From NCBI RefSeq assembly GCF_004664715.2, contig NC_051075.1, positions 33,500,504 through 33,564,503 of the forward strand: a DNA stretch of 64,000 nucleotides, written 5' to 3'. Origin of the DNA: Peromyscus leucopus. Its lineage: Eukaryota; Chordata; Mammalia; Rodentia; Cricetidae. Each line of letters starts with the position of its first letter. The stretch's first letter is position 1. The position numbers and the translations under genes were made by a program. Below are positions 37,287 to 47,770 of the stretch, piece after piece. Below the pieces are notes generated by a model. That model was given only the letters and a program-made list of their open reading frames with translations. It searched no databases and was not told the DNA's origin.

Positions 37287-37817
37287 ATATAAAATGAACA
37301 ATCAGACCACAACCCATAGAACCATAAAGGCTATATATATATATAGCATGGAGGTCCCTAGGACGACTGTGGCTTATAATAAATTTCAGTTTTACTCAAT
37401 TATTGAAAAAAAATAGCCAAATGAATAGAAACACATGAACTATGAACCAAAGGCTGAGGGGCTCCCAGCTGGATCAGGCCCTCTGAATAGGTGAGACAGT
37501 TGATTGGCTTGATCAGTTTGGGAGGCATCTAGGCAGTGGGACCAAGTCCTGTGCTCATTGCATGAATTGGCTGTTTGAAACCAGGAACTTATGCAGGGAC
37601 ACTTGGCTTTGTCTGGGAGGAAGGGACTGGACCTCCCTGGACTGAGTCTACCAAGTTGATCACAGTCCTCGGGGGAGGACTTGTCCTGGAGGAGGTGGGA
37701 ATGGAGGGTGGGCTGGGGGTAAAGGGAGGGCGTGGGAGGGGGGAGAATAGGGGAACCCATGGCTGATATGTAGAATTGAATGGTATTGTAAAATAAAAAA
37801 TATATATCACAAAAAAA
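37287..37817 (+). other. L1 3' UTR with G-rich tract and poly(A) signal
   Basis: Non-coding. A strongly G-rich purine stretch at about 37671-37755 (runs such as 'gggctgggggtaaaggg' and 'gtgggaggggggag') has the spacing of a G-quadruplex, a known shared trait of mammalian L1 3' UTRs. AATAAA lies at 37792-37797, about 14 bases before the A run. Confidence 0.9.
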
Positions 37818-37833
37818 AAGAATAAATCATTAG
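37818..37833. repeat. Right target-site duplication of the young L1
   Basis: 'aagaataaatcattag', identical to 30573-30588. Confidence 0.97.
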
Positions 37834-38380
37834 GAAATGGTTTAATGCTATGTTAATTTAGCAGAATAATAGTAGTGGGTTCTCCCTTAAGATGAAGAAT
37901 CTATCTACCACAGGCGCTTGGCCTGATAATTGTGCCAGATATTGTTTTCATCTTGTGGAAAAGAACTCAAAACCATATAGGAAGTGGATTGTTCCCACAA
38001 TATCTATGTCATTACTATACCAATGGGCATGTCTTACCAGGCCACTGGTTATTATAGTTCACAGTATTCATTGCTAGGTAAGACTAATTATCACTTTTCT
38101 CCTATATTGGCATGCATAGCACCTTCAAGAATTATAAAAGCTAGGTAGTAGATACGATGTTTCCAGGTCAGTACCAGCTTTACCCAGTTATCTGATCTTC
38201 ACATAATGGAGCATAGACAATAGCAGTGTTGAAGCCTGAAAAATTTGTGGCTCTATGAGACCTCATTAGTCTGCAGCTCCAAAAGAAGAAACCAATTCCT
38301 GATGATGGACTTTCATTTGTTAGGTTGTGGTGTCTAGTATGGACATTGTCAACTTATTATATAGGATTTATATTATAACT

Positions 38381-38435
<55 letters not shown>

Positions 38436-38600
38436 TACAGTATGAGGTTTCCCTATGACCTTATCAAAAGTTCTTGTATTACGTGTTTCTCTCCAAATTC
38501 CCTCCTCTATCCTCCCCTCTACTCTACCCTTTGTGGTCCATTGATGGCTCTTGCTGGATGATTTTAGGCAGAAAATTGTAAACAAAAGTCAGAGTGGAAA
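37834..38600 (-). mobile_element. Old L1 3' UTR, second half
   Basis: This continues the element broken at 30588: 'tttaatgctatgttaattta', 'aataatagtagtgggttctc', 'caatgggcatgtcttacca', 'ttatagttcacagtattcat' and 'gcatagcaccttcaagaat' follow the reverse complement of an Lx-type 3' UTR. A (GT)n run interrupts it. The far end is indistinct. Confidence 0.7.
38383..38434. repeat. (GT)n microsatellite
   Basis: A perfect 52-base GT run inside the old L1 3' UTR. Confidence 0.97.
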
Positions 38601-39415
38601 GATTTGAAAAAAAAATTGATGTTTTCCCAGAAGAGAAGTGCATAAACCATTGTGGCACAAAAAATATGGGTGCAAAAGAAATTGTGAATATTTAAAAGAG
38701 TAAAATACTTTGCATTGGACAATAGGAAAGAAAACTTGAAGGTAGCTCAGAGATTGGCTGAACCCCACCCATGACAAACAAAGGTATAAAGGTTTTAAAT
38801 GATGTGAAAGGTTTTCCTTTCAGAAGAAAGTTCCAAGATATCCTACTCATACAGGACCACTTAGAGAAGTGTTTTCCTGTGTCCAGATGTCCAGGAACTC
38901 AGTGGTGACTGAAGCCTTAATTTAAATGTGGTAGGCTACTGTTGGGGTTTTCAGCAGACATTAGCATTATCCATGTGATGTTGGCTTTGCAGGCATGTCA
39001 AATTCAAGAGTTAAGGGTCAAGGATGTTTCCATTCAGGTTTCAGAAGAAAGTGTAAGAGGTCAGACAGTGTGTATCCCTGCAGGATATCTCTGAAGTAAT
39101 GTATTTTTTTTAAGGTAAATCTGAAAATACACTGTAGACCATCAGAAAATACAGATGCCTAGAAGATAGAATATCTGCTGAGGAAAGATTCAGACAGAGG
39201 ATTGAATCACACATGAGAGAGGCCATATGTGGCTATAAGTTGCAAGTCCATTGGAATAAGGTTGCTTGAGCCTTGGGAGCCAAAGCATTAAGTGACCCGG
39301 GTATTGGAGAGATGGAGTAACAGTGTTCAACATAGTCCCTTTAGGGCTTTCAGTTTGCTTTGGTATCTTCCAGAGTGACAGGATGGGAATTTTGGAAGGT
39401 GCAGTGGATTGAAAG
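38601..39415. other. No recognisable feature
   Basis: Unique-looking sequence with only short frames. Confidence 0.5.
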
Positions 39416-39419
39416 AAAA

Positions 39420-39860
39420 TGGCCCCTAAAGGGAGTGGCACTATTAGGACGTGTGGCCATGTTGGAGTAGGTGTGGTCTTGTTGGAGTAGGTGTGGTCTT
39501 GTTGGAGTAGGTGTGGTCTTGTTGGAGTAGGTGTGGCCTTGTTGGAGTAGGTGTGGTCTTGTTGGAGTGGGTGTGGTCTTGTTGGAGTAGGTGTGGTCTT
39601 GTTGGAGGAAGTGTGTCACTGTGAGGGCAGCCTTAAGGTCTCTTTTCTCAAATTTCACTCAGTTTGTCAGTCAACTCCCTGCTGCCTATGGTCAAGATAT
39701 AGCCAGTCCCACGTCTGACTGCATGCTGCTGTGCTCCCCATCATCATGATAATGGACTAAAACTCTGAAACTGTAAGCCACCACCCCAGTTAAATGTTTT
39801 CTTTGTAAGAGTTGCCGTGGTCATGGTGTCTCTTCACAGCAATAAAAACCTAACTAAAGA
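39420..39860 (+). mobile_element. Rodent L1-type 3' fragment with an expanded minisatellite
   Basis: After the minisatellite come 'gaagtgtgtcactgtgaggg', 'catcatcatgataatggac', 'ctctgaaactgtaagccacc', 'gttaaatgttttctttgtaa' and the end 'gtcatggtgtctcttcacag'. It is the + strand counterpart of 905-1287. Confidence 0.7.
39461..39600 (+). repeat. Seven 20-bp tandem units
   Basis: 'gttggagtaggtgtggtctt' repeated seven times with exact 20-bp phase. Two units each differ by one base (near 39538 and 39569). Partial units flank the array on both sides. The reverse-strand frame over it encodes repeated Thr-Pro-Thr-Arg-Pro-His. Confidence 0.98.
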
Positions 39861-40002
39861 CAGAAGTGAATGTTAAGTCTGTGCCACTAGATCTTATAAG
39901 TATGTAACTTTTTGTTGTTGTTAATTATTTTACAGAAGGCTCACAGCTAAGAGTTTGCCTTGTGTGTCAAAGGAAACTTATATTTGTTGATTCTTTGGTG
40001 GT

Positions 40003-40310
40003 TTGGATGAAAACTGCTCCCATCGGCTGCAGGATCTGAACACTTGGTCCTCAGGCTGGTGGTGCTGTTTGGGAAGAATTGGGTGGTGCAGTCTTATTAT
40101 GGGAAGTACGTCACTGGGGGCAGGATTTGAGGTTAAAAGCCTCACATGATTTCCAGTTTGATCTCTCTGTTGTTTACAATAAAGGAAGTGAGCACTCAGC
40201 AGCCTGCTCCAGCCATGATAGAATCGTAAGCCTAAATAATTTCTATCCTCTGTAAATTGCCTGTCATGGTGTTTTATTGAAACCAACAGAAGAGTAACTA
40301 ATATGCTGTC
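40003..40310 (+). mobile_element. Old rodent L1-type 3' fragment
   Basis: 'ggtttggatgaaaactgctc', 'gaagtacgtcactgggggca', 'cctgctccagccatgat' and the end 'ctgtcatggtgttttattga' follow the same superfamily as 39420-39860, but a different subfamily. Confidence 0.6.
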
Positions 40311-40709
40311 TTTATTTGAAGATTAAGTAGCTTTAGGATGGTGGTATGTTTGGGCCAAGATGATGATGGGTAGACTTATGCTGGCTAACTTCCATTATCA
40401 GTTTGATTAGAATGCTAATTAGCCACTGCTAATGCACCTCGAGGTGGCTGTTGCCAGTGAGGATGAACCAAAGTTAGTGGAGATGACTATCCCTGAATGT
40501 GAGTGGCATCTTCCCAGAAACTGGAAATAGTAGGTGGAAACAGAGATGGCTTGGTATCTTAGACATTCTCTCTCTTTCTTCATGCCCTCTACAGGGTGAG
40601 CTCTTCTGCCATATCTTTCCCCATGATTTACTTAAGACTGTGAATCCACCCATCAGAGTCATCAGTCAATCAGAGTACATCCTTCCTCATTTAAATTGTT
40701 CCTCTCAAA

Positions 40710-40841
40710 CTGGTTAGATGTCTCAGCTAGCAAAGGGACTTGCCATCAAACCTGATAGCCTGAGCTAAACCCCAGCACCCACATGGTAGAAGGAGTTAGA
40801 CCTCCCACACACATCACATACACACACACACACACACACAC
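40710..40841 (+). mobile_element. B3-like (B2 superfamily) SINE with (CA)n tail
   Basis: A tRNA-like start ('tctcagctagcaaagggact') is followed by 'atagcctgagctaaacccca', 'cacccacatggtagaagg' and a CA run at 40819-40841. The order matches B3-type elements. Confidence 0.6.
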
Positions 40842-41257
40842 TGTTTTTTTTTTCTGTTATCTAGTCACACTGATGAAACTGTCAACCTGGTCTTTTTTCT
40901 CAAGTACTCATTTTGGACAATTGATAGTTTCCAGTTCTTCCTCTGTCATTTTGAGGTATGCTTTTTGAAAGCCTTCTTCTATTATTATAGCTCAGGATTA
41001 TATTTATCAAAGATCAGTGGGTTTACTTATTCAAAATGTGACCACTGTGCTAGAAAGCCTTGTCATCTCATAGTTCTGCAGAAAGCAAAACGTAACATCA
41101 GGTAGCATCTTGCTTCAAGTTGTTGTGAAAACTGCCCATCAAGGTCAGAAAAAGTTGACTTTCTCTTCAGTAAAACCAGTCAATTAAAACGGATGGCTAT
41201 GGTTTCTCTACTCTAGTTTTTACGAAGTCTCCTCTACTGAGACTGGGGATACCTCAC

Positions 41258-41519
41258 CACAATAGATAAAAGTGCTTACCAAATAAGATAAGGATCGGAG
41301 TGTTGTCTCCTGCATCTACTTTAAAGCCTGGTGTAGGAGTGCATGCTAGTGCTTCCCATGGCGGGGAAGGTGAAGAGAGAGGTGGGTTCCTGGGCCTCCT
41401 TAGCCAACTAGTCAGGTGTAAGTGGTGAGCTCCAGATCCCAGTAGAAGAACCAATCTCAGGAACAAGAACAGCAGTGTGAACAGCTCCTGAAGAATATTT
41501 GATGTTGTCCTCTGGTTTC
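41258..41519 (+). mobile_element. B4/RSINE SINE, left part
   Basis: 'aaagcctggtgtaggagtgc', 'ttcctgggcctccttagcca', 'gtgagctccagatcccagta' and 'gatgttgtcctctggtttc' match the right half of a B4/RSINE1 element. It is interrupted at GGTTTC (41514-41519) by two LTRs and resumes at 42331 with 'ggtttctctatgtatatg'. Confidence 0.7.
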
Positions 41520-41917
41520 TGTAGCTAGAGTTTTCCTGCCTTGCCCACAGTCAGGACAAATCTTTGTTACCTGCCAGTCCCACAGCTGCTCAGACCCAAC
41601 CAAGTAAACACAGAGACTTATATTGCATACAAACTGCATGGCCATGGCAGGCTTCTTGCCAACTGTTCTTATAGCTTAAATTAATCCATTTCCATAAATC
41701 TATACCTTGCCACGTGGCTTGTGGCTTACCAGCATCTTCACATGCTGCTTATCCTGGTGGCAGCTGGCAGTGGCAGTGACTCCTTCTGCCTTCCTATTCT
41801 TTCTTTTCTCCTCTCTGTTAGTACTGCCTATACTTCCTGCCTAGCCACTGGCCAATCAGTATTTTATTTATTGACCAATCAGAGCAACACATTTGCCATA
41901 CAGAACATCCCACAGCA
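41520..41917 (-). mobile_element. Solo LTR A (class II ERV-like)
   Basis: 398 bp. On the reverse strand it begins TGCTGTGGGATG and ends GCTACA, with GGTTTC on each side (41514-41519 and 41918-41923), so both the TG...CA ends and the 6-bp duplication fit a class II (ERVK-type) LTR. Two CCAAT boxes (+ strand 'gccaatcag' near 41850 and 'gaccaatcag' near 41873) and an AATAAA lie near its 5' end in reading direction. I recognise it as an abundant cricetid repeat but do not assign a name. No internal viral sequence is present. Confidence 0.8.
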
Positions 41918-41923
41918 GGTTTC
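41918..41923. repeat. Shared GGTTTC between two LTRs
   Basis: The middle one of three GGTTTC copies (41514-41519, 41918-41923, 42331-42336). It serves as the right duplication of LTR A and the left duplication of LTR B. Confidence 0.85.
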
Positions 41924-42330
41924 TGTAGCGGTAACGCCCGCATTACCGATACCCTTTTACCATGTCTGAGCGAAGGGCTGCGGATTAAAAATAGAGACAA
42001 GAGACAGCAGGTCATTCGTAAGATTGGATGTCGAATGCCGTTTATTGAAAGAGGGAAGAAACCTTAAATACAGGCTTACAGCACAAATGGAGGAACCCCC
42101 GGAGGGCAGAAGTTCGCTATCAATGGTCTACATTCCAGACCCAATGTTCTACATTCTTGCATCTAAGTAGTTAACGCCCAAAATGCAGGATACACAAACA
42201 AGGAACTTCCCTTAAGCATTCAGAAGGGTGGATACCGGCAGGGAATCTGAATAGGGAGGACATCTGATCAAGGTCAGCAAGCAAGGCCGCAGCCACTCAC
42301 AGTCGGGGGCCAGGGCCCATGGCGCCCACA
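41924..42330 (-). mobile_element. Solo LTR B (class II ERV-like)
   Basis: 407 bp. On the reverse strand it begins TGTGGGCGCCATGG and ends CCGCTACA, with GGTTTC on each side. A TATA-like 'tatttaagg' (+ strand about 42062-42070) precedes AATAAA (complement at 42041-42046) and a short downstream part with 'ctgtctcttgtctctat'. The sequence differs from LTR A except at the last six bases. No gag, pol or env sequence remains, so recombination to a solo LTR is likely. Confidence 0.8.
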
Positions 42331-42336
42331 GGTTTC

Positions 42337-45035
42337 TCTATGTATATGTTTATAATCTCTCTCACATGGTCTCCTGTCTTTTATTTGAGAATAGCCCCAT
42401 ATTGCTGACATACTAGTATTTGAAAACACACCAACCTTTCTCCTATGGAGCATTTTTAATTTAATATCTTTAACATGTAGCCCTTTGGGGACCATTCCTA
42501 AACCAAGTACAGTCTCAACATAATGCTTTTCCCAGGAGACATTCTGAACTCTCTGCTTGTCAGCATATATCTCAGATTTAGGAGAAAGGACTGAGAAGCC
42601 ACAGAGCCAAGCAATTACAAGAGAAATCATGAAATCATGGCACAAGGAAAGAAGATTCAAAATAAATTTGAATATGAAATCATGGCAATGCTGCTGCATG
42701 GCTCTAGTATATTCTCTGAGGTAATTAGGGAAACATTCTAAGAAATGGAACATGGGTAAAGCAGGTACTCCCTCCCCTAGACTTGGCTGATGAGTTCCTC
42801 TTGGAATGCTCCTTCCCTTACTCTACTGACCTGAATACCCTGCCTCAGCTTTGAAGATATTCTCCAGAAAATTTTCCCTTGGCAAGAAAATATGCCTGAT
42901 GCTCCCTTTGAACCTGCATAGTGTCTTTGCTTGCCATATTGCACCATGATATCTTGTTCAGAAATTTATTCAACTGCATGTGATGAGAGAAGAGAACCAT
43001 ATAGGGCAGAGTGAGAATGGAGCCACTGACTCCTGACAGTTGTTACTTGAGGTAAGAATATGGGAGTTCTGTACATCTATAGAGAATAGCTGTCAGCACT
43101 CTGGGCCTTGGAGTAGAGAATGGCTTTGGGCCAGTCAGAGAGCTAAGGGGCTCTCCAGAGATCTGTAACACAGAACTACTTTTAGGCAACCACAAACTCC
43201 CAACAGTTTTTCTCAGTCTTAAAGCAGAAACTGGTTGACAGCATCTGTAACAGGAATTCTGCATCAGTTTTATATTTTCCATTCTTTGACTCAACTCAGT
43301 ATGGCTAAATATGGATTATGTATTAAGGCTTATTAGGTGAAAGTTTCCAACTAAAGAGGATCTCATTTGGAAGAAATGTTCCAAAATTTGTATTCAGTCT
43401 TAAAATTTGATCTATCTCAATTCGCCTTAACTTTGGAAAGAGTGGTATTGAGGTGGGATACAAACAGGGAAAGAAAAAAAATGGAGGAATTAAAGAATGT
43501 AAGGTGGAAAAACCAGGGTTTTAAGACTTAGTGGTAATGAACTTGAGGACACCTGGGGACAAACACACACCTGCATGCCCAGGAAAGCTCGGGAGAGGGG
43601 AAGTTTCTGTTTTTGTTCACCGATTAATATTTTCTCTGCCTCTGTGGAAAGTTACAACTAGACAAGAAGGCAGTGAGGTGAGCTCTGGCCCAGTCAGCAT
43701 TCATGGCTGGAGACTCTCTCAAGCCTTTTTGGTCCAGGATGCTATCTCATGGTGCTGACTGTATATAAAATCGGAAATCAGAAAATTTAGAGTATTGTTT
43801 TATTTAAAAACAACATGTTAACTTAAGTTGCTTTAAAAAAAAAAAAAAAGACACCGTGTTTTCCCAAATGGGAAAAGTCGTTATATCTCAATGCTTTACG
43901 GCATTTTCTCTGTGTTGCTGTGCTGGTTTTCATATATCTTTTTGACAGAAGATGACTAGACTTGCACTTCTGCCTTTGCTTAAGGTATTTAGTCATACTG
44001 TGCTTTGACTGCAGGAAACCCAAGCTTAAGCAGATCTGCTGTTGGAAAGGGAGGATTTCCCAGAAGCCTCCAAAGGGACTCCTGGGCCCCAGACAATTAC
44101 TCAGACCACACTTTGAAAACTGCCTGCTGGATTATCCAAAAGTCTCCAAATCTCAGAGGCTTAGGAGAAGTGCTCCCAGATCTCAGAGACTTACTAAAGG
44201 CTTGGCTTGCTTCCGGTTCACCTAGCATCTCAGCCTGGTCCCTCTGGAGCAAGGCTCTCCAAGGTCCTTATGGGACACAACAGCTGGCTAACCAGCCTCT
44301 CTCAGAATTGCTGTTACCATGGGAAAACAGAACAAGGATGAAGCTGTGCTCTGTTGATATCTATTCACTCCCCATCACACAGAACCTACTTCAGTCAGGC
44401 AGCAAGTTCATACCTCTTCCAGGAAGGGACACACAATACTAGTGAACAGATATCCACTGACACCCATGGATGACAGAAAATACTGGAGGAAATATGCTCC
44501 ATACTATCTTTTGGCAAATCTCTTATGGAAATAGCTATAAAATAGTTATCCATCCTATTGGAAGATGTGAACTAGTTTCTGTATTTTCTTCTTCATCCGT
44601 TATATAATTTAGAGGTGTTACCAAATTTAAGTATCTCCATGTACACACATGATGTATATCATTAATTGTTTTTAAAATTAAGCATACATTTTTTATAATG
44701 AGTATAATCTTTTGGGGAAATCTCAGATGCCAGAATTGAGACTAACAGCTTATAATTACATGACCGTGCTCCTGGCCATTTGCTGGGCACCAGTTGTGTG
44801 ATCATGTAGTGAACTGGTTTTACAAACGAACTGAGGGAATTCCTAGATTGATTTCTATATGTGCACATGTGTACTCATTAAATTTAAGACAGTTCAAACG
44901 CACATCAGAAAGGAGTTAACTTTAATTACTTAATACTCAGTAATAACTCCAACTATAGTACTATTACATTTAAAGAGAATAATGGCTTTACTCTGGAAAA
45001 GACAGTAGTGGTCATTTATACGATGATCTATTCAA
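42337..45035. other. Tail of B4, then unique sequence
   Basis: The first 20 or so bases finish the interrupted B4. The rest holds no nameable repeat. Frames of 159 codons (42274-42753, -) and 145 codons (44005-44442, +) have no domain or homologue that I recognise and are treated as chance. Confidence 0.5.
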
Positions 45036-45039
45036 TTGT

Positions 45040-45470
45040 GTCATTAACAGATTTCCACTGCTGCTACAGCAAGTTGTCATACATATTGACTTAAACAGCA
45101 CACATTATTATTTTTGGTCAGATATCCCAAAGGATTTTCTTTTCATACATAGGATTGAATCAAGGAACCAACAGAGATGGGTTCCTTTTTTGAGTGTCTA
45201 GGACCCACAGCTTTTCTTTTGTCAAATTTTGGAGGCTGCTTGCTTTCTTTAGCTCTTGGCTTCTTCCTCTGTCTTCACAGCACATCTCTCCAATACCTCC
45301 ACCTGCCACCACATGGATCTATCTCCGACACACTGCCTCCAGCTTATAGGATCACTCTGATTGCATTGCCCCACCCCAGTGGTCCAGATATGCCTTCTGT
45401 TTGTAGAACTATAATTTAATCACATCAGCAAAAATCTCTATTTGTATGTAAGGTTACTTATTCTCAGTTT
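45040..45470 (+). mobile_element. Ancient mammalian repeat, family uncertain
   Basis: The order 'cactgctgctacagcaagtt', 'ttgacttaaacagcacaca', 'aattttggaggctgct', 'ggcttcttcctctgtcttca', 'atttaatcacatcagcaaaa' resembles an old placental interspersed repeat whose consensus contains 'gcttaaacaaca', 'gttctggaggct' and 'cttaattacatctgcaa'. It is heavily diverged, and I cannot name the family with confidence. Confidence 0.4.
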
Positions 45471-47365
45471 TTAACATGAATCTCTTTTGGGAAGGGCTTT
45501 ATTCCTCTATCTTTTATTCTTAAAGGGTTGAGGAAGATATATAAGTTTTTCTGATTACTTGTGTAATCATAGGGAGATGCATATTTTAACTTAAATGAAA
45601 AATGTGCTCTTTTATAACCATCAAAACTGCCAGGTCCTGGTAAATATCCTTCCTTATTCCTGCCTGCAGATCACATCATCCAGGAAGATTAATAGCTGCT
45701 GCAATTTCATCTAATGTGCTTCAGGTGCTGGGGCTGTGCAAATCAAAAGCCCAAACCTCTCCTCAGTTTCCTAGAACTCCTTTCATAGATAGCCAAGCAG
45801 CAAAAGGTATACTTTATCATGAATGGCAGGGGTTCTCAAAGCCAGGCTAGGAAAGAGCATAATTTAGCTACCCAGACCTTTGTTTGCCTAGTTAAGTCAT
45901 AGGATGGGCAGAGATCATGCAATCATCTCAATGGTGTCTTTTTGTTTGTTACTCTGTGTACCGCACATCATGCATTACCATGGGTTGATCACTTGTGCCA
46001 GGAAAAAGTGAAGTCTAAGATAATGTCACTGCACAGCTACATACCAGAGGATATGGCAATTGCTCCCCATGTTGTTTTCTTTAAAAGATAGTGGTAACAT
46101 CCATAGTCATTTTCTAGATATCAACTGTGCATTCAGGTGCTGTGCTTGAGATTTCACTAGAAGGAAATGAGTCACCGATTACATTGCCTTTGATATAACC
46201 ACTTTGTCATTTCATAGACATTGTAAATTCTTTTCCAAGGGGAGCATTTTAACATGTTTTCACTTTTTGGTTTATGTTACTATTGATCTTTCTCACTCAT
46301 GTTGAATCAGTGATGATAACATTTATGGAATCCTAATTTCCCACACTATACATAGACTGTTCTTCTATATGCTTTTGTCTGATGCTCTTATAAAGCACTT
46401 TCAATTGACACTCTGCGTATGTAGTCATGTGTAATATATTTTTGTGCTCAGCTACTTATGTCTTTATGTTCAGATAAAGTGTTACTAACATCTCTCCTGA
46501 GTATGAATGCAAGATTTCTAATGGTAAACTACATTTTTTTCTTGTTTTTTAAAAGGATGTTAGTGAATAAATTGGACTCTTATAGATGGTTTTATAACAA
46601 ACATGGAGAGAATTTGCATACATTACATATGTGCTATTTAGTGTGTGGTCTCTATCCATCAATAAACTATGTTAGATGATGAAATAAGGCAAGAATTGTA
46701 TCTCCAGGATGAGAGATTGTTCTGAGATCATGCAAACAATTCATCTGACCATTAAAATATGCACTTGTATTGTCAAACAGTTCATGCGTTGCCACCAGAT
46801 GGAGGGGAACATTTGAGCAATGCTATTCTATAGCACAATAAATAAAACAATAGCTTGTTTGAAACCCATTTCCCCAAACTCATTGCAAACTATTCAAACA
46901 CTTCAGACTTTACCACATTCAATTTTCCTAATCAGTCTTAAAGTTTTTGCAACTCCATGATCTTTCTTCAAATTTTAAATTTGTCATTCTGTATTCTTTG
47001 ATCAACTTCTTAGTGTAACCTTATATTCAGAGAAAATTATTGATAACTGTTATATTCTCCTTCAAATTAATTTAAATTCTTAAAATGTTGTCATAAGCTC
47101 ATATACAAAATATTACACTGAAGATGTAAAGTAGGTTTGTCTGTTTCCAGAGCCCGTAATCAAGGACCCTTCCTACAATGGCATTTACACATTAGATACA
47201 TTTTAAGGACTTCATTTTTTTTTTAATTTGCTTTCCTTACATTTTAATATATAATCATAGATATTATAAATACCAAGTTAAAACACCTTTTAATACTAAA
47301 GCTTGAAATTATATATTTGGTGGGTAATTAATACCAATTGATATCAGATTCTCTTTAGAAAAAAA
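45471..47365. other. Unique sequence, nothing recognised
   Basis: No gene or repeat identified. A CTCF-core-like word lies at 46792-46805 (see findings). Confidence 0.5.
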
Positions 47366-47369
47366 TAAA

Positions 47370-47770
47370 AAGTTAATGATAGAAATTGAAATAAACAGCA
47401 ATTAAGTGTTGGCCACATAACTATAGGCAGTTGATGATACTGAGAAGATCTTACATCCATCACTGGGAGAAATCAGGGCAGTAACTGGAGGCAGGACCTG
47501 AAACAGAGACCACAGAGAAATGCTGCTTACTGTTTGCTCCCTGTGGCTTACTCAGCCTGCTTTCTTATACAACCCCGAAAATCCTGGCCCAGGAGCGGCA
47601 CTGTCCATTGTTTTCTGGATTCTTCTACATCAACCATTAATCAAGAAAATGCACTTCAGATATACCTATAGGCCAGTCTGATCGAAACATTTTCTCAGTT
47701 GAGGATCCTTCTCCCAAAATGATCCTAGGTTGTGGTTATGTCTAGTTGACAGAAAACTAACCAGCATGTG
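47370..47770 (-). mobile_element. Old rodent L1-type fragment
   Basis: 'ggcagtaactggaggcagga', 'gtggcttactcagcctgctt', 'ttatacaaccccgaaaatcc', 'ttaatcaagaaaatgcactt' and 'acagaaaactaaccagcatg' are the reverse complement of the left part of the repeat also seen at 29209-29720. Confidence 0.6.

Larger units (their letters stand above)
30589..37817 (+). mobile_element. Nearly full-length recent LINE-1
   Basis: A 7.2-kb non-LTR retrotransposon complete from tandem-repeat 5' UTR to A tail. Order: GC-rich repeated promoter region (30589-31720), unique 5' UTR (to 32177), ORF1 (32178-33412, one frameshift), ORF2 (33390-37286, open), 3' UTR with G-rich tract, AATAAA at 37792-37797 and a short A run ending at 37817. 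The duplication on both sides is 16 of 16 identical, and the ORF2 frame is free of stops; both point to recent insertion. It lies head-on inside an older L1 of opposite orientation. Confidence 0.97.

Noticed and set aside
39461..39600. Evenly spaced 20-bp repeats considered as a CRISPR-like array
   Set aside because: The units are contiguous with no spacers and lie in a mammalian L1 fragment.
41520..42330. One provirus with two LTRs
   Set aside because: The two LTRs differ in sequence and there is no internal region between them, only GGTTTC; two solo LTRs fit better.
44005..44442. 145-codon open frame, possible exon or processed pseudogene
   Set aside because: No homologue recognised, no A tail or flanking duplication seen, and it overlaps another chance frame at 43962-44225.
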